From Micromonospora sp045209745 (lineage in GTDB: Bacteria; Actinomycetota; Actinomycetes; Mycobacteriales; Micromonosporaceae), in the NCBI RefSeq assembly GCF_045209745.1, contig NZ_CP109273.1, positions 3,720,001 through 3,784,000 on the forward strand: a stretch of DNA of 64,000 nt, in the 5' to 3' direction. Under the pieces are notes generated by a model that saw only the letters and a program-made list of their open reading frames with translations, searched no databases and was not told the origin of the DNA. This document shows positions 24,550-34,409 of the stretch, one piece after another. How positions within the stretch are numbered: position 1 is the stretch's first letter; each line of letters opens with the position of its first letter. The position numbers and the translations under genes were made by a program.

Positions 24550-24576
24550 TAACGACCGCGGGCCGGCCATGATTCC
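24550..24576 (-). promoter_or_regulatory. SigR-type promoter match, distal
   Basis: GGAAT, 18 bp, GTTA on the minus strand, 88 bp beyond the middle copy. All three share CGGTCGTT at the -10 side. Confidence 0.6.
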
Positions 24577-24675
24577 GGCCCACGGGTGCGACCGGTCACA
24601 ACCCAAAGGCGCCCTCGGCCGAACAAACCGCCCAGATAGCCCAACAAGCGTGCCCTCAGGCCACCCAATCCCCAA

Positions 24676-24752
24676 TGATCCACTCGACGTCCTTGATGTC
24701 GGGGTGTTCGGGGCGGCGCGATACCCCGACATCACCGAAACCGAGTTGATCA
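24676..24752. repeat. 77-bp imperfect palindrome
   Basis: Two 31-bp arms facing each other match at about 23 positions, including a perfect inner GATGTCGGGGT / ACCCCGACATC. It lies in the gene-free stretch 24577-25093, where nothing else coding is convincing. Confidence 0.75.
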
Positions 24753-25093
24753 TCGAATGCCGATCATGGCGCTGAGTATCAAATGCGGACAAAAGACCAG
24801 TCAGGGGCCGGCGTGGGTGATGCATCGCGGCTTGGGCGATCGCCTTTCGGTCGGGCCGGGGGTGTCCCGGGGCGTGGGCGTGGGCGGAAGGCTGAGGGGG
24901 CGGGCTGACGGCGGGGGTGAGAGCCGTCCAACCCGATTGTTCGATCGAAGGTGCGTCAGGGGTTGCTCGGCAGTGGGCGGTCGGGCTGTCAGACTTGGCT
25001 GATGCCCTGCTCAGGGCCGGGAAAATCGGTTGAGCTGACGGGTCGGCGCCGGCAGGCTGGGGTCTCGGCCACCCCACGTCCGGAGGACTCTCC

Positions 25094-28000
25094 ATGCGCC
25101 TGCTCCGAGATCTGTGGGGCACCTCGACACGTCGTATGACGATCGTGGCCGTCCTGATCGTGCTCGGCGCCGCCGGTCAGGCGGGCGCGTCGGCGCTGGC
25201 CGGCGCGGTGCTGGTGCACCGCTCGGCCGGGTTCTTCGCTGTGCTGGCGGCGGCGCTGGTCGCCGTGGTCCTCACCGACCTCGCGGTGAGCCTGCTGATG
25301 GCCGGTCTGACCGCTGACTGGTCCGCCGACGTGCGTCGCCGGCTCTGTCAGGTGGCTTTCGGGCAGGACCTGCCCACCCTGGAGACCACCCCGGTGGGCG
25401 AGCTGCTCGACCGTATCGACGGGGACGTCTACCAGGTGGCGTCGGCGGTCCGTAACCAGGGCACCCGGCTCGCCCAGGGCCTCTGCGTCGGCCTGTTGTC
25501 GATGGTCGTCGCGCTGGCCGTGTGGTGGCCGGCCGGGATCGCGATGCTGCTGCTCACGGTGGTGCTCGCGGCCGGGCTGCGCCGGCCCACGGCGCGGATT
25601 GCCCCGGCTCGGATGGCTGAGGAGGAGGCGTGGTCCGACCTGGCCGCGGTGATGGAGGAGGCGGTGCACGGCCAGGACGACGTACGGACCAGCCTGGCCC
25701 GGCCGTACGTGCTGCGGCTGTACGCCCGGCGGGCCGCCACCGTGTTGTCCCGGGGCAACCTGGTCTGGGTGATGTCCGCCCGGGTGGCCACGGCCGCCAC
25801 CGCGACGATCCGGGCTGGCATTGGCGTGGTGGTGCTCGGCGGGGCCTGGGCGTTCACCACCGACCGGGTCGACGCCGCTCGGCTCACCGCCATCTGGCTG
25901 CTCGCCCTGGCCTTCGGGGCCACCGCGGAACACGTCAGCCGGATGGTGCCGGAGATCCAGGAGGCCCTCGGCGCGTGGGCCCGGGTGCAGTTGCTTCACC
26001 AGGCCCGGCAGGAGCCCGTTGGCGGGGCCAGCCCGCCCGAGGGTGACCTGCGCATCCGCGACCTGACGTTCGGCTACCAGGTGAGCGGCCCGGAGAGTGG
26101 CCGAGGGGCCGCACTGCGTGGGCTCAGCCTCACCTTCGCGCGCGGCCGCTCGTACGCGCTGATCGGGCGGACCGGTTCGGGCAAGTCCACTCTGGCGAAG
26201 GTGCTCACCAGGGCAGTCGACGTGCCGCCGGGAACGGTCTTCCTCGGCGGCACCGACCTGTGCGACCTCGACATCGAGCAGCTGCGCCGTTGGGTGGCGC
26301 TGGTGCCGCAGCGCACCGAGATCCTGGCCGGCACGCTCGCCGAGAACGTCGCGCTCTTTGACCCGGAGTTGCTCGACGCCGCAGCCCAGGCGCTGAACGA
26401 GCTGGGCCTGGCCGGCTGGATCGCCGAGCTGCCGGAGGGGTTGGCGACCCGGCTGGGGGAGGGCGGGCACGTGCTCTCCGCCGGTCAGGAGCAGCTGGTG
26501 GCGTTCGCCCGCATCCTGGTCCGTGACCCGCATGTGGTGATCCTCGACGAGGCCACCGCGCGGCTGGACCCGGTCACCGAGGCACGGGTGCAGCGGGCCA
26601 CCGAACGACTGCTGCGCGACCGGATCGGCATCGTCATCGCGCACCGACTCTCCTCCGTGCGTCGCTGTGACGAGGTGGTGGTGCTGGCCGACGGCGCGGT
26701 GGTCGAGGCCGGCCCGCTGGAGACGTCGACGCGCTTCGCCGAACTTCTGGCGACAAGTCACGCCGCCGCGTACGCCGCGGCGGCGCCGGTTGGCCGCACC
26801 GGCGTCGGCACCGACCTGCTGGTCGGCCCCGACCCGGGCGACGCCTGGCCGAGCGAGCCGGCGCCCGCGCCGGTCGGGTCGGTCGCGCCGACCCGGGCCG
26901 ACCCGCCGCCCCTGCCGCCCGTGCCGCCGGCCCGGACGCTGCGGGAGATCGTCCGACTCTGCACCAACGATCCCCGGTACGGGTTGGCCGCGGTCGGGCT
27001 GTTCCTCGGGCTCAGCCTGCTGGGTCTGGACGGGCCGGTGCTGCCCTGGCTCTGGGCCGACCTGGTCGACGGGACGGGTAATCCGTACCTGCCGGCGGTG
27101 GGGATCGTGGCCGGGCTGCTGGTGACCCTGCCGGTGCCGTACTACACCCACGTCTGGTTCCCCCAGTGGTGGGTGCGGCAGATGCTGCGGATCGGCCTGC
27201 GCCTGGTGCACGGCCAGACCGGGCCGCGCCGGGTCAGCTCGCACACCCCGGCCGAGGTGGTGGCGCAGGGCGGCGACACCGAGCGGGTGGTCCAGCTCGC
27301 CGACAACGTGCTGGACCAGGCCGTCGCGCTGGTCCTGGTGGTCGCCATGACGGCGGTCACCGGCAGCGTCGTACCGGGGCTGTTCTTCCTCGGCACGATG
27401 GTCGTCTCCGGGCTGGCCGCGACGATGTTCGGGCCGAAGCTCGAGCGTGCGGCCCGGGCGACCGTGACGGCGCGGGCCGCCTTCGCCACGGCGCTGGTCT
27501 CCGCGCTCTCCGCAGCGCGGACGGTGAAGCTTGCCGGCGCGACCACGGCGGTGCTACGCCACCTGGCCGACCTGGACGTGCTGCGCAGTGACCGGCAGCG
27601 GCGGGAGATCTCGGTGCAGGTGTGGTCGCGTTCCACGCCGTCGGTGGCCAGCGGGTTGTTGCCGATCGGCGCGTGGGCGCTCTACCTGAACGGCGGGATC
27701 TCCGCCGGGGCGGTGCTGGTGGCCGTCTCCACCCTGGGCGCGGCCCGCTGGTTCGCCTGGACAACGGCGTCGTTGATCTCCCAGCTGCCCTCGGCGCGGG
27801 TCTGGACCCGACGCACGGTGGCGATGACCGGGGTGAACGCGTACTCCGCGGGGGTTTCGGCGGTCGACCTGGCCGCCGGGACGGCGCCCGCGCCGACGCC
27901 ACCGCCCCGGCATCCGCTGCGCCGGCTGGAGTTACGGGGCTTCGGGGTGTTGCACTCCGACGGTACGGTCGCCGTCCGGGATGTGGACCTGACCGTGCAA

Positions 28001-28600
28001 CGTGGGCAGTTGGTGCTGGTTGTCGGGCCGGTGGGGTCGGGCAAGTCCTCGTTGCTGCGGGCGCTGGCCGGGATCGTGCACCACACCGGCCAGCTGGCCT
28101 GGAACGGCGACCCGGTCACCGAGCCGGAGCTGTTCCTGCGCCCCAATCAGGTCGGCTACGTCGGCCAGTTGCCTCGGGTGCTCTCCGGCACGGTGGCCGA
28201 CAACATCGCACTCGGGCACCAGGTGGACGCGGCCGGGGCGGTCAGCACCGCTCAGCTCGACCATGATCTGGCCGCCGCTGGCGGTGGGCTGGGTCTGCTC
28301 ATCGGGCACAAGGGCACCCGGCTCTCCGGCGGGCAGTTGCAGCGGTTGGCGTTGGCCCGGGCGCTGGCCCCGCGTACCGAATTGTTGGTCGCGGACGACG
28401 TGTCGTCGGCGCTGGACGTCACCACCGAGCTGGCGCTGTGGCAGGCGTTGCGTGGACATGGGGTGACCGTGGTCGGCTCGACCGCGAAACGCGCCGCGTT
28501 GGTCCGGGCCGACCACGTGGTGGTGCTGCTCGGTGGCACGGTGGCGGCCCAGGGCACCTGGCAGGACCTGGAGGGCGACTGGTCGCACCTGGCTGGTTGA
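25094..28600 (+). CDS. Fused two-half ABC transporter (TMD-NBD-TMD-NBD)
   Basis: 1168 residues: two half-transporters in one chain. NBD1 has Walker A GRTGSGKST (358-366), signature LSAGQ (461-465), Walker B with catalytic Glu (ILDE, E486) and switch His517. NBD2 has Walker A GPVGSGKSS (978-986), canonical LSGGQ (1077), but Walker B ends in DD (D1101-D1102) with no Glu, and the switch His is Thr1130. So one composite ATP site is catalytic and one degenerate, as in heterodimeric exporters. About 12 membrane helices in total and a Pro-rich inter-half linker. Probably exports a lipid, peptide or drug; substrate unknown. Monocistronic. Confidence 0.9.
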   Translation: MRLLRDLWGTSTRRMTIVAVLIVLGAAGQAGASALAGAVLVHRSAGFFAVLAAALVAVVLTDLAVSLLMAGLTADWSADVRRRLCQVAFGQDLPTLETTPVGELLDRIDGDVYQVASAVRNQGTRLAQGLCVGLLSMVVALAVWWPAGIAMLLLTVVLAAGLRRPTARIAPARMAEEEAWSDLAAVMEEAVHGQDDVRTSLARPYVLRLYARRAATVLSRGNLVWVMSARVATAATATIRAGIGVVVLGGAWAFTTDRVDAARLTAIWLLALAFGATAEHVSRMVPEIQEALGAWARVQLLHQARQEPVGGASPPEGDLRIRDLTFGYQVSGPESGRGAALRGLSLTFARGRSYALIGRTGSGKSTLAKVLTRAVDVPPGTVFLGGTDLCDLDIEQLRRWVALVPQRTEILAGTLAENVALFDPELLDAAAQALNELGLAGWIAELPEGLATRLGEGGHVLSAGQEQLVAFARILVRDPHVVILDEATARLDPVTEARVQRATERLLRDRIGIVIAHRLSSVRRCDEVVVLADGAVVEAGPLETSTRFAELLATSHAAAYAAAAPVGRTGVGTDLLVGPDPGDAWPSEPAPAPVGSVAPTRADPPPLPPVPPARTLREIVRLCTNDPRYGLAAVGLFLGLSLLGLDGPVLPWLWADLVDGTGNPYLPAVGIVAGLLVTLPVPYYTHVWFPQWWVRQMLRIGLRLVHGQTGPRRVSSHTPAEVVAQGGDTERVVQLADNVLDQAVALVLVVAMTAVTGSVVPGLFFLGTMVVSGLAATMFGPKLERAARATVTARAAFATALVSALSAARTVKLAGATTAVLRHLADLDVLRSDRQRREISVQVWSRSTPSVASGLLPIGAWALYLNGGISAGAVLVAVSTLGAARWFAWTTASLISQLPSARVWTRRTVAMTGVNAYSAGVSAVDLAAGTAPAPTPPPRHPLRRLELRGFGVLHSDGTVAVRDVDLTVQRGQLVLVVGPVGSGKSSLLRALAGIVHHTGQLAWNGDPVTEPELFLRPNQVGYVGQLPRVLSGTVADNIALGHQVDAAGAVSTAQLDHDLAAAGGGLGLLIGHKGTRLSGGQLQRLALARALAPRTELLVADDVSSALDVTTELALWQALRGHGVTVVGSTAKRAALVRADHVVVLLGGTVAAQGTWQDLEGDWSHLAG

Positions 28601-28631
28601 CGGTCGGACGGCGGGGTTGACGGTCGGACGG
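28595..28631 (+). repeat. Short tandem direct repeat after ABC gene
   Basis: GGTTGACGGTCGGACGG occurs twice with a 20-bp period, the first copy spanning the stop codon of the ABC transporter. Probably a slippage duplication. Confidence 0.7.
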
Positions 28632-28666
28632 TTACGCGGTGCGGCAGCCGCCCGACCGGCCCGGGA

Positions 28667-29731
28667 TCAGGCGCGGGCGTACTGGGCGGGCCCGGTGTAT
28701 GCGACGCCGAGCTTGGCGGCGGCCCGGCGCGGCCAGTACGGGTCGCGCAGCAACTCCCGGCCGAGTAGCACCAGGTCGGCCTCGCCGCTGGCGATGATCT
28801 GCTCGGCGTGCTCGGGCTCGACGATCAGGCCCACCGCGCCGGTCGGTACGCCGGCCTCGCGGCGGATCTGGGCGGCCAGCGGCACCTGGTAGCCGGGGCC
28901 GAGCGGGACGCGCTGGTCCACGCTCACGCCACCGGAGGAAGCGTCGACCAGGTCGACGCCCACGCCGGCCAGCTCGCCGGCGAGCACCACGCTGTCCTCG
29001 ATCGTCCAGCCGCCCTCGACCCAGTCGGTGGCGGAGATCCGGGTCAGCACCGGCACGTCCTCACCGACTGCGGCGCGCACCGCGCGGGCCACCTCCAGGG
29101 TGAGCCGCATCCGGGCGGCCCGGTCGCCGCCGTAGGAGTCGGTGCGGTGGTTGGTCAGCGGGGAGAGGAACTCGTTGAGCAGGTAACCGTGGGCGGCGTG
29201 GATCTCCACGGCGGCAAAGCCGGCGGCCAGCGCACGGTCGGCGGCGGCCGCGAACGCGTCGACGACACTGGCGATGCCGGCCTCGTCGAGGGCGCTCGGC
29301 GTCCGGTAGCCGGCGGTAAACGGCTCCGCACCGGGGGCGACGGGCGTCCAGCCACCGTTGGCGTCCGGCACACCGCCGCGTTCCGATGCCCACGGCCGAT
29401 AGGTGGAGGCCTTGAACCCGGCGTGCGCGAGCTGCACGGCCGGCACCGCGCCGTGGGCGGCGAGCAACCCGGTCACCGGCCGCCACGCGTCGACGTGCGC
29501 GCCGGACCACAGCCCGGTGTCCTGCGGGCTGATCCGGCCCTCGGGCAGTACGGCGGTCGCCTCGGTCAGCACCAGACCGGCGCCGCCGACCGCGCGGGTG
29601 CCGAGGTGGATCAGATGCCAGTCGGTGGGCAGACCGTCCGGGCCGGCCGAGTACTGGCACATCGGCGCCATGGCGATCCGGTTGGGCAGGTTGACCGCGC
29701 GTAGGGCCAGCGGTGCGAACAGGGAGCTCAT
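28667..29731 (-). CDS. NADH:flavin oxidoreductase, YqjM-like old yellow enzyme
   Basis: 354 residues from ATG 29731. FMN/NADPH ene-reductase that reduces activated C=C bonds. It has LALRAVNLPNRIAMAPMCQYSA, with the Cys typical of the YqjM branch, the active-site HAAHGYLLNEFLSPLTN motif and TDSYGGD. The rest is the TIM barrel ending in LGRELLRDPYWPRRAA. Separated from the upstream symporter gene by that gene's terminator, so transcribed on its own. Confidence 0.93.
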   Translation of the reverse strand: MSSLFAPLALRAVNLPNRIAMAPMCQYSAGPDGLPTDWHLIHLGTRAVGGAGLVLTEATAVLPEGRISPQDTGLWSGAHVDAWRPVTGLLAAHGAVPAVQLAHAGFKASTYRPWASERGGVPDANGGWTPVAPGAEPFTAGYRTPSALDEAGIASVVDAFAAAADRALAAGFAAVEIHAAHGYLLNEFLSPLTNHRTDSYGGDRAARMRLTLEVARAVRAAVGEDVPVLTRISATDWVEGGWTIEDSVVLAGELAGVGVDLVDASSGGVSVDQRVPLGPGYQVPLAAQIRREAGVPTGAVGLIVEPEHAEQIIASGEADLVLLGRELLRDPYWPRRAAAKLGVAYTGPAQYARA

Positions 29732-29745
29732 GTGGTCATCCTCTC

Positions 29746-29787
29746 GAAAACGGAGACGGACCCCTCGGGGGCAGGGGCCCGTCTCCG
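29746..29787 (-). terminator. Terminator of the symporter gene
   Basis: CGGAGACGG and CCGTCTCCG pair, with an inner CCCCT/AGGGG stem, and a short T-run (TTTTC) follows on the minus strand. This is the most canonical terminator in the window. Confidence 0.85.
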
Positions 29788-29802
29788 TCGGTGTCAACCT
29801 GG

Positions 29803-31119
29803 TCAGGCGGGAACAGGGCTCAGTTCGTCGTTCCGGTCCGGTCGGGTCTCCGCGATCGGGTCCGGGTCGGTCAGGTCGCGGCGACCGGCGGACTCGTAGG
29901 CGACCCGGTCGAGGGTGCCCTCGCGGGCAGCGACCACGGTCGGCACCAGGGCCTGCCCGGCAACGTTGGTGGCGGTGCGGATCATGTCCAGGATCGGGTC
30001 GATGGCCAGCAGCAGGCCGGCGCCGGCCAGCGGCAGGCCCAGCGTGCTGAGGGTCAGGGTGAGCATCACGATCGCGCCGGTCAGGCCGGCGGTGGCCGCC
30101 GAGCCGACCACCGAGACGAAGGCGATCAGCAGGTAGTCGGTGACGCCGAGCTGCACGCCGAACACCTGGGCCACGAAGATCGCGGCGAGGGCCGGGTAGA
30201 TCGCGGCGCAACCGTCCATCTTCGTGGTGGCGCCGAAGGGCACCGCGAACGAGGCGTACTCGCGCGGCACGCCGAGCCGCTCGACGGAGCGCTGGGTCAC
30301 GGGCATGGTGCCGACCGAGGAGCGGGACACGAAGGCCAGCTCGATCGCCGGCCAGGCGCCGGCGAAGAAGCGCAGCGGGTTGAGGCGGCCGGCGAGGACC
30401 AGCACCAGCGGGTAGACCACGAACAGCACGATGGCGCAGCCGACGTAGACGGCGGTGGTGAACGTGGCGAGGGGGGCCAGCAGGTCCCAGCCGTACGAGG
30501 CCACGGCGTTGCCGATCAGGCCGAGGGTGCCGATCGGGGCGAGGCGGATGACCCACCAGAGCGCCTTCTGGACGATCTCCAGCAGGGAGCGGTTCAGCGC
30601 CACGAAGGGCTCGGCGGCGTCGCCGACCAGCAGGGCCGCGGCACCGACCACGATGGCGAGGAAGACGATCTGAAGGACGTTGCCCTCGACGAAGGCGCCG
30701 ACCGGGTTGGTGGGCACGATGCCGGTGAGGAAGTCGGTCCACGAGCCGGTGTTCTTCGGCGGCGCCGCGCCACCCAGGTCGAGGGTCACTCCCTTGCCCG
30801 GGTTGACGAGCAGGCCGAGGCCGATGCCGATGCTCACCGCGATCAGGGCGGTGATGCCGAACCAGATCAGGGTCTTGAGCGCGAGCCGGGCGGCGTTGGC
30901 CACACCGCGCAGGCTCACCACGCTGACCACGATGGCGGTGAAGACCAGCGGCGGCACGGCCAGCTTGAGCAGCTGGATGAAGAGGCCACCGACGGTGTGC
31001 AGGGTGCTGGTCAGCCAGCTCAGGTCGTTGGTGCGGGCCAGGAAGCCCAGCGCGACGCCGAGCACGAGGCCGAGCAGGATCTGCACGGAGAAGGGAATCT
31101 TGCGCAGGCTGAAGGGCAT
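29803..31119 (-). CDS. Dicarboxylate/amino acid:cation symporter (DAACS family)
   Basis: 438 residues with about 8 helices and two re-entrant loops. It shows the serine-rich loop SRSSVGTMPVTQ, the KMDGCAAIYP region (family pattern T-K/M-D-G) and the C-terminal DMIRTATNVAGQA (NxxGD-like; here Asn then Gly). Family members take up succinate, fumarate, malate, aspartate or glutamate with Na+ or H+. Which one is not evident. C-terminal tail is charged and variable. Alone between two terminators. Confidence 0.9.
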   Translation of the reverse strand: MPFSLRKIPFSVQILLGLVLGVALGFLARTNDLSWLTSTLHTVGGLFIQLLKLAVPPLVFTAIVVSVVSLRGVANAARLALKTLIWFGITALIAVSIGIGLGLLVNPGKGVTLDLGGAAPPKNTGSWTDFLTGIVPTNPVGAFVEGNVLQIVFLAIVVGAAALLVGDAAEPFVALNRSLLEIVQKALWWVIRLAPIGTLGLIGNAVASYGWDLLAPLATFTTAVYVGCAIVLFVVYPLVLVLAGRLNPLRFFAGAWPAIELAFVSRSSVGTMPVTQRSVERLGVPREYASFAVPFGATTKMDGCAAIYPALAAIFVAQVFGVQLGVTDYLLIAFVSVVGSAATAGLTGAIVMLTLTLSTLGLPLAGAGLLLAIDPILDMIRTATNVAGQALVPTVVAAREGTLDRVAYESAGRRDLTDPDPIAETRPDRNDELSPVPA

Positions 31120-31316
31120 GAGAACGTGTCCAATTGTCCGGTCTGATCGGGGCAGGCGTAGGAACGCAGCTAGCCCGGACAGATGCCGCTGGCCTGCAGT
31201 CGGAGATCGACATACAGGCGGACGGTGAGGCCCCAGATGTTGGTCATCGCTGGGCCACGTTACGCCGGCCCTTCTCCGAGGTGAAAGGAATGCTGGTCGT
31301 GATGCTCCTTACAGCC

Positions 31317-31976
31317 CTAGCGGCGGGCCAGGGCCAGGGCGGTGGCGGTGGCCAGGCCCCACAACACGGCGAGCGCGAGGATCAGCCGCTCCAGCACACC
31401 CACCACCGTGCCCCGGCCGAGGAGGAGCATCCCCAGCCCCAACGCGGCAGCGAGCGGTAGGGCCAGCGCGACGGCCACGCCGGCCAGCCGACGCACCACC
31501 GGGCCCGCCGGCCCGGACACGGCGAGCGTGACCATGGCGAGGACCACCGTCGCGGTCGCCGCGATGCTCGCGCCGCCATGCACCAGATCCGCCGTCGTGG
31601 CTCGCTCGAACGGCGGCAGCGGGCAACCGGCGGAGCAGGTCACCGCCCCGGACACCGCGGTGAACACGGCACCGGTGGCGAGCAGCGCCGGGGCCGCCGC
31701 CCACACCCCGGGAGGCAGCGCCGCGCCGACCAGCAGCAACGCGCTGGCCAGGGCGAGGATCCCGATCCGGTACGTCGCGGCGTAGCCACTGCCGGCGATG
31801 CCCGACTCACTGACGTACCCGGTGAGCCCTGGACCGGGACCGGCGACCACGGCGACCGTCACCGCGACCGCACCGGCCAGCGTGCAGCCGACCGCGGCGG
31901 ACCCGGCGACCCGGCGGGCGACGTCCGAGCCAGCCCTCGGCGCGGTCGTGGTGCCGGGCCGACCCGGCTCAGCCAC
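31317..31976 (-). CDS. DUF998 membrane protein
   Basis: 219 residues with about six membrane helices. Matches the DUF998 pattern: first helix, then TGYVSESGIAG, then YRIGILALASALLLVG. Function not known for the family. It overlaps the upstream GST-like gene by 8 bp, so the two are co-transcribed. The 197 bp between it and the symporter shows no gene. Confidence 0.75.
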   Translation of the reverse strand: MAEPGRPGTTTAPRAGSDVARRVAGSAAVGCTLAGAVAVTVAVVAGPGPGLTGYVSESGIAGSGYAATYRIGILALASALLLVGAALPPGVWAAAPALLATGAVFTAVSGAVTCSAGCPLPPFERATTADLVHGGASIAATATVVLAMVTLAVSGPAGPVVRRLAGVAVALALPLAAALGLGMLLLGRGTVVGVLERLILALAVLWGLATATALALARR

Positions 31977-32934
31977 GCCCGTGTGGCGTGCTCCAGCCGG
32001 ACTCGTCAGGCCCGAGCGGCACGATGCCGCTCGGGTTGATCTCCCGGTGGGTGCCGTAGTAGTGCCGTTTGATGTGGTCGAAGTCCACCGTCTCGCCGAA
32101 GCCCGGGGTCTGGAACAGGTCCCGGGCGTACGCCCAGAGCACCGGCATCTCGGTCAGTTTGTTGCGGTTGCACTTGAAGTGCCCGTGGTACGCGGCGTCG
32201 AAGCGGACCAGCGTGGTGAACAGCCGCACGTCGGCCTCGGTGATAGCGTCACCCATCAGGTAACGCTGCCCGGCCAGCCGCTCGGAGAGCGCATCCAGCC
32301 GGGCGAAGAGTGCCCGGAACGCCTCGTCGTACGCCTCCTGGGAGGTCGCGAACCCGCACCGGTAGACGCCGTTGTTGACGTCGGTGTGGATCTCGGCCAT
32401 CAGCGTGTCCATCTCGGGGCGCAGTTCGACCGGGTACAGATCCGGCGCGTCCGGAGCGTGCAGCCGCCGCCACTCGGTGGAGAAGTCGAGGGTGAGCTGC
32501 GGGTAGTCGTTGGTGACGACCTGGCCGGTCAGGCTGTCGACCAGCGCCGGCACGGTCACCCGGCCGGTGTAGTCCGGGTCGGTGGCCAGATATGCCTCGG
32601 AGAGGAAGCTGACGCCGAGGACCGGGTCGAAGCCGTCCGGGTCGAGGGCGAACGCCCAGCCCCGCTCGTCCCGGATCGGGTCGACGGTGCCCAGCGAGAT
32701 GGCGTCGTCCAGCCCGAGCAGGCCGCGCACGATTCTCGCCCGGTGCGCCCACGGGCAGGCGCGGCACCAGATCAGCCGGTACCGGCCGGCCTCCAGCGGC
32801 CAGCGGCCCTGCTCGTCGGGGCCGCCGCCGGGCAGGGCGGTCGAGTCCGGGGTGACCCGGCCGGTGAACCGGTTGGGCTGGCGGACGAACGCACCACCAC
32901 CGCTGGTCTCTGCGCTGAACTGTGCCCGGGTCAT
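31969..32934 (-). CDS. Xi-class glutathione S-transferase-like reductase
   Basis: 321 residues matching the YqjG/ECM4 (glutathionyl-hydroquinone reductase) family. The catalytic Cys is in RACPWAHRARIVRGL, and the C-terminal helical domain carries LFTTLVRFDAAYHGHFKCNRNKL. Actinobacteria make mycothiol rather than glutathione, so the substrate is more likely mycothiolyl-hydroquinones, an inference. Divergent from the thiolase with a TATCCGC/GCGGATA inverted repeat at 32945-32965 between them. Confidence 0.88.
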   Translation of the reverse strand: MTRAQFSAETSGGGAFVRQPNRFTGRVTPDSTALPGGGPDEQGRWPLEAGRYRLIWCRACPWAHRARIVRGLLGLDDAISLGTVDPIRDERGWAFALDPDGFDPVLGVSFLSEAYLATDPDYTGRVTVPALVDSLTGQVVTNDYPQLTLDFSTEWRRLHAPDAPDLYPVELRPEMDTLMAEIHTDVNNGVYRCGFATSQEAYDEAFRALFARLDALSERLAGQRYLMGDAITEADVRLFTTLVRFDAAYHGHFKCNRNKLTEMPVLWAYARDLFQTPGFGETVDFDHIKRHYYGTHREINPSGIVPLGPDESGWSTPHGRG

Positions 32935-32944
32935 GCCGTCAACC

Positions 32945-32965
32945 TATCCGCTGCGCGCGCGGATA
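32945..32965. promoter_or_regulatory. Inverted repeat in divergent GST/thiolase gap
   Basis: TATCCGC and GCGGATA, 7 bp apart, in the 108-bp gap between divergent genes. It is a candidate operator or stem. No -10/-35 pair was convincing. Confidence 0.3.
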
Positions 32966-33042
32966 TCCTGGCGCCCGGAAGCCCACCTGACCACGGTGGG
33001 ATGCCCCACCCCCCGCCGTCTGCACCCCCTTAAGGACTCGCG

Positions 33043-34248
<1,206 letters not shown>

Positions 34249-34409
34249 GCGCGGAAAGAGCCTGAACGAATCTCCCGACTCTGGAGTCCGCCGCTTAGAG
34301 TGGTCCACACCACCCGACCCCCGCGGGTCGACCGGTGCTCGCGCGTGCCCGGGTACGCCCCGGCGCCGGTGCCGTCCCGCGCCGCGGCGATGAACTGGGG
34401 AGCACGCTG

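Noticed and set aside
24989..27244. 751-codon open frame on the minus strand
   Set aside because: Antisense to the fused ABC transporter, His/Gln/Arg-rich composition typical of out-of-frame reading.
28595..28631. Direct repeat as an attachment site
   Set aside because: Two adjacent 17-bp copies with no integrase or tRNA nearby; a slippage duplication is simpler.
28667..31213. Single 848-codon gene spanning the ene-reductase and symporter
   Set aside because: The upstream half is a different frame over the symporter; the real gene starts at ATG 29731 after a terminator.
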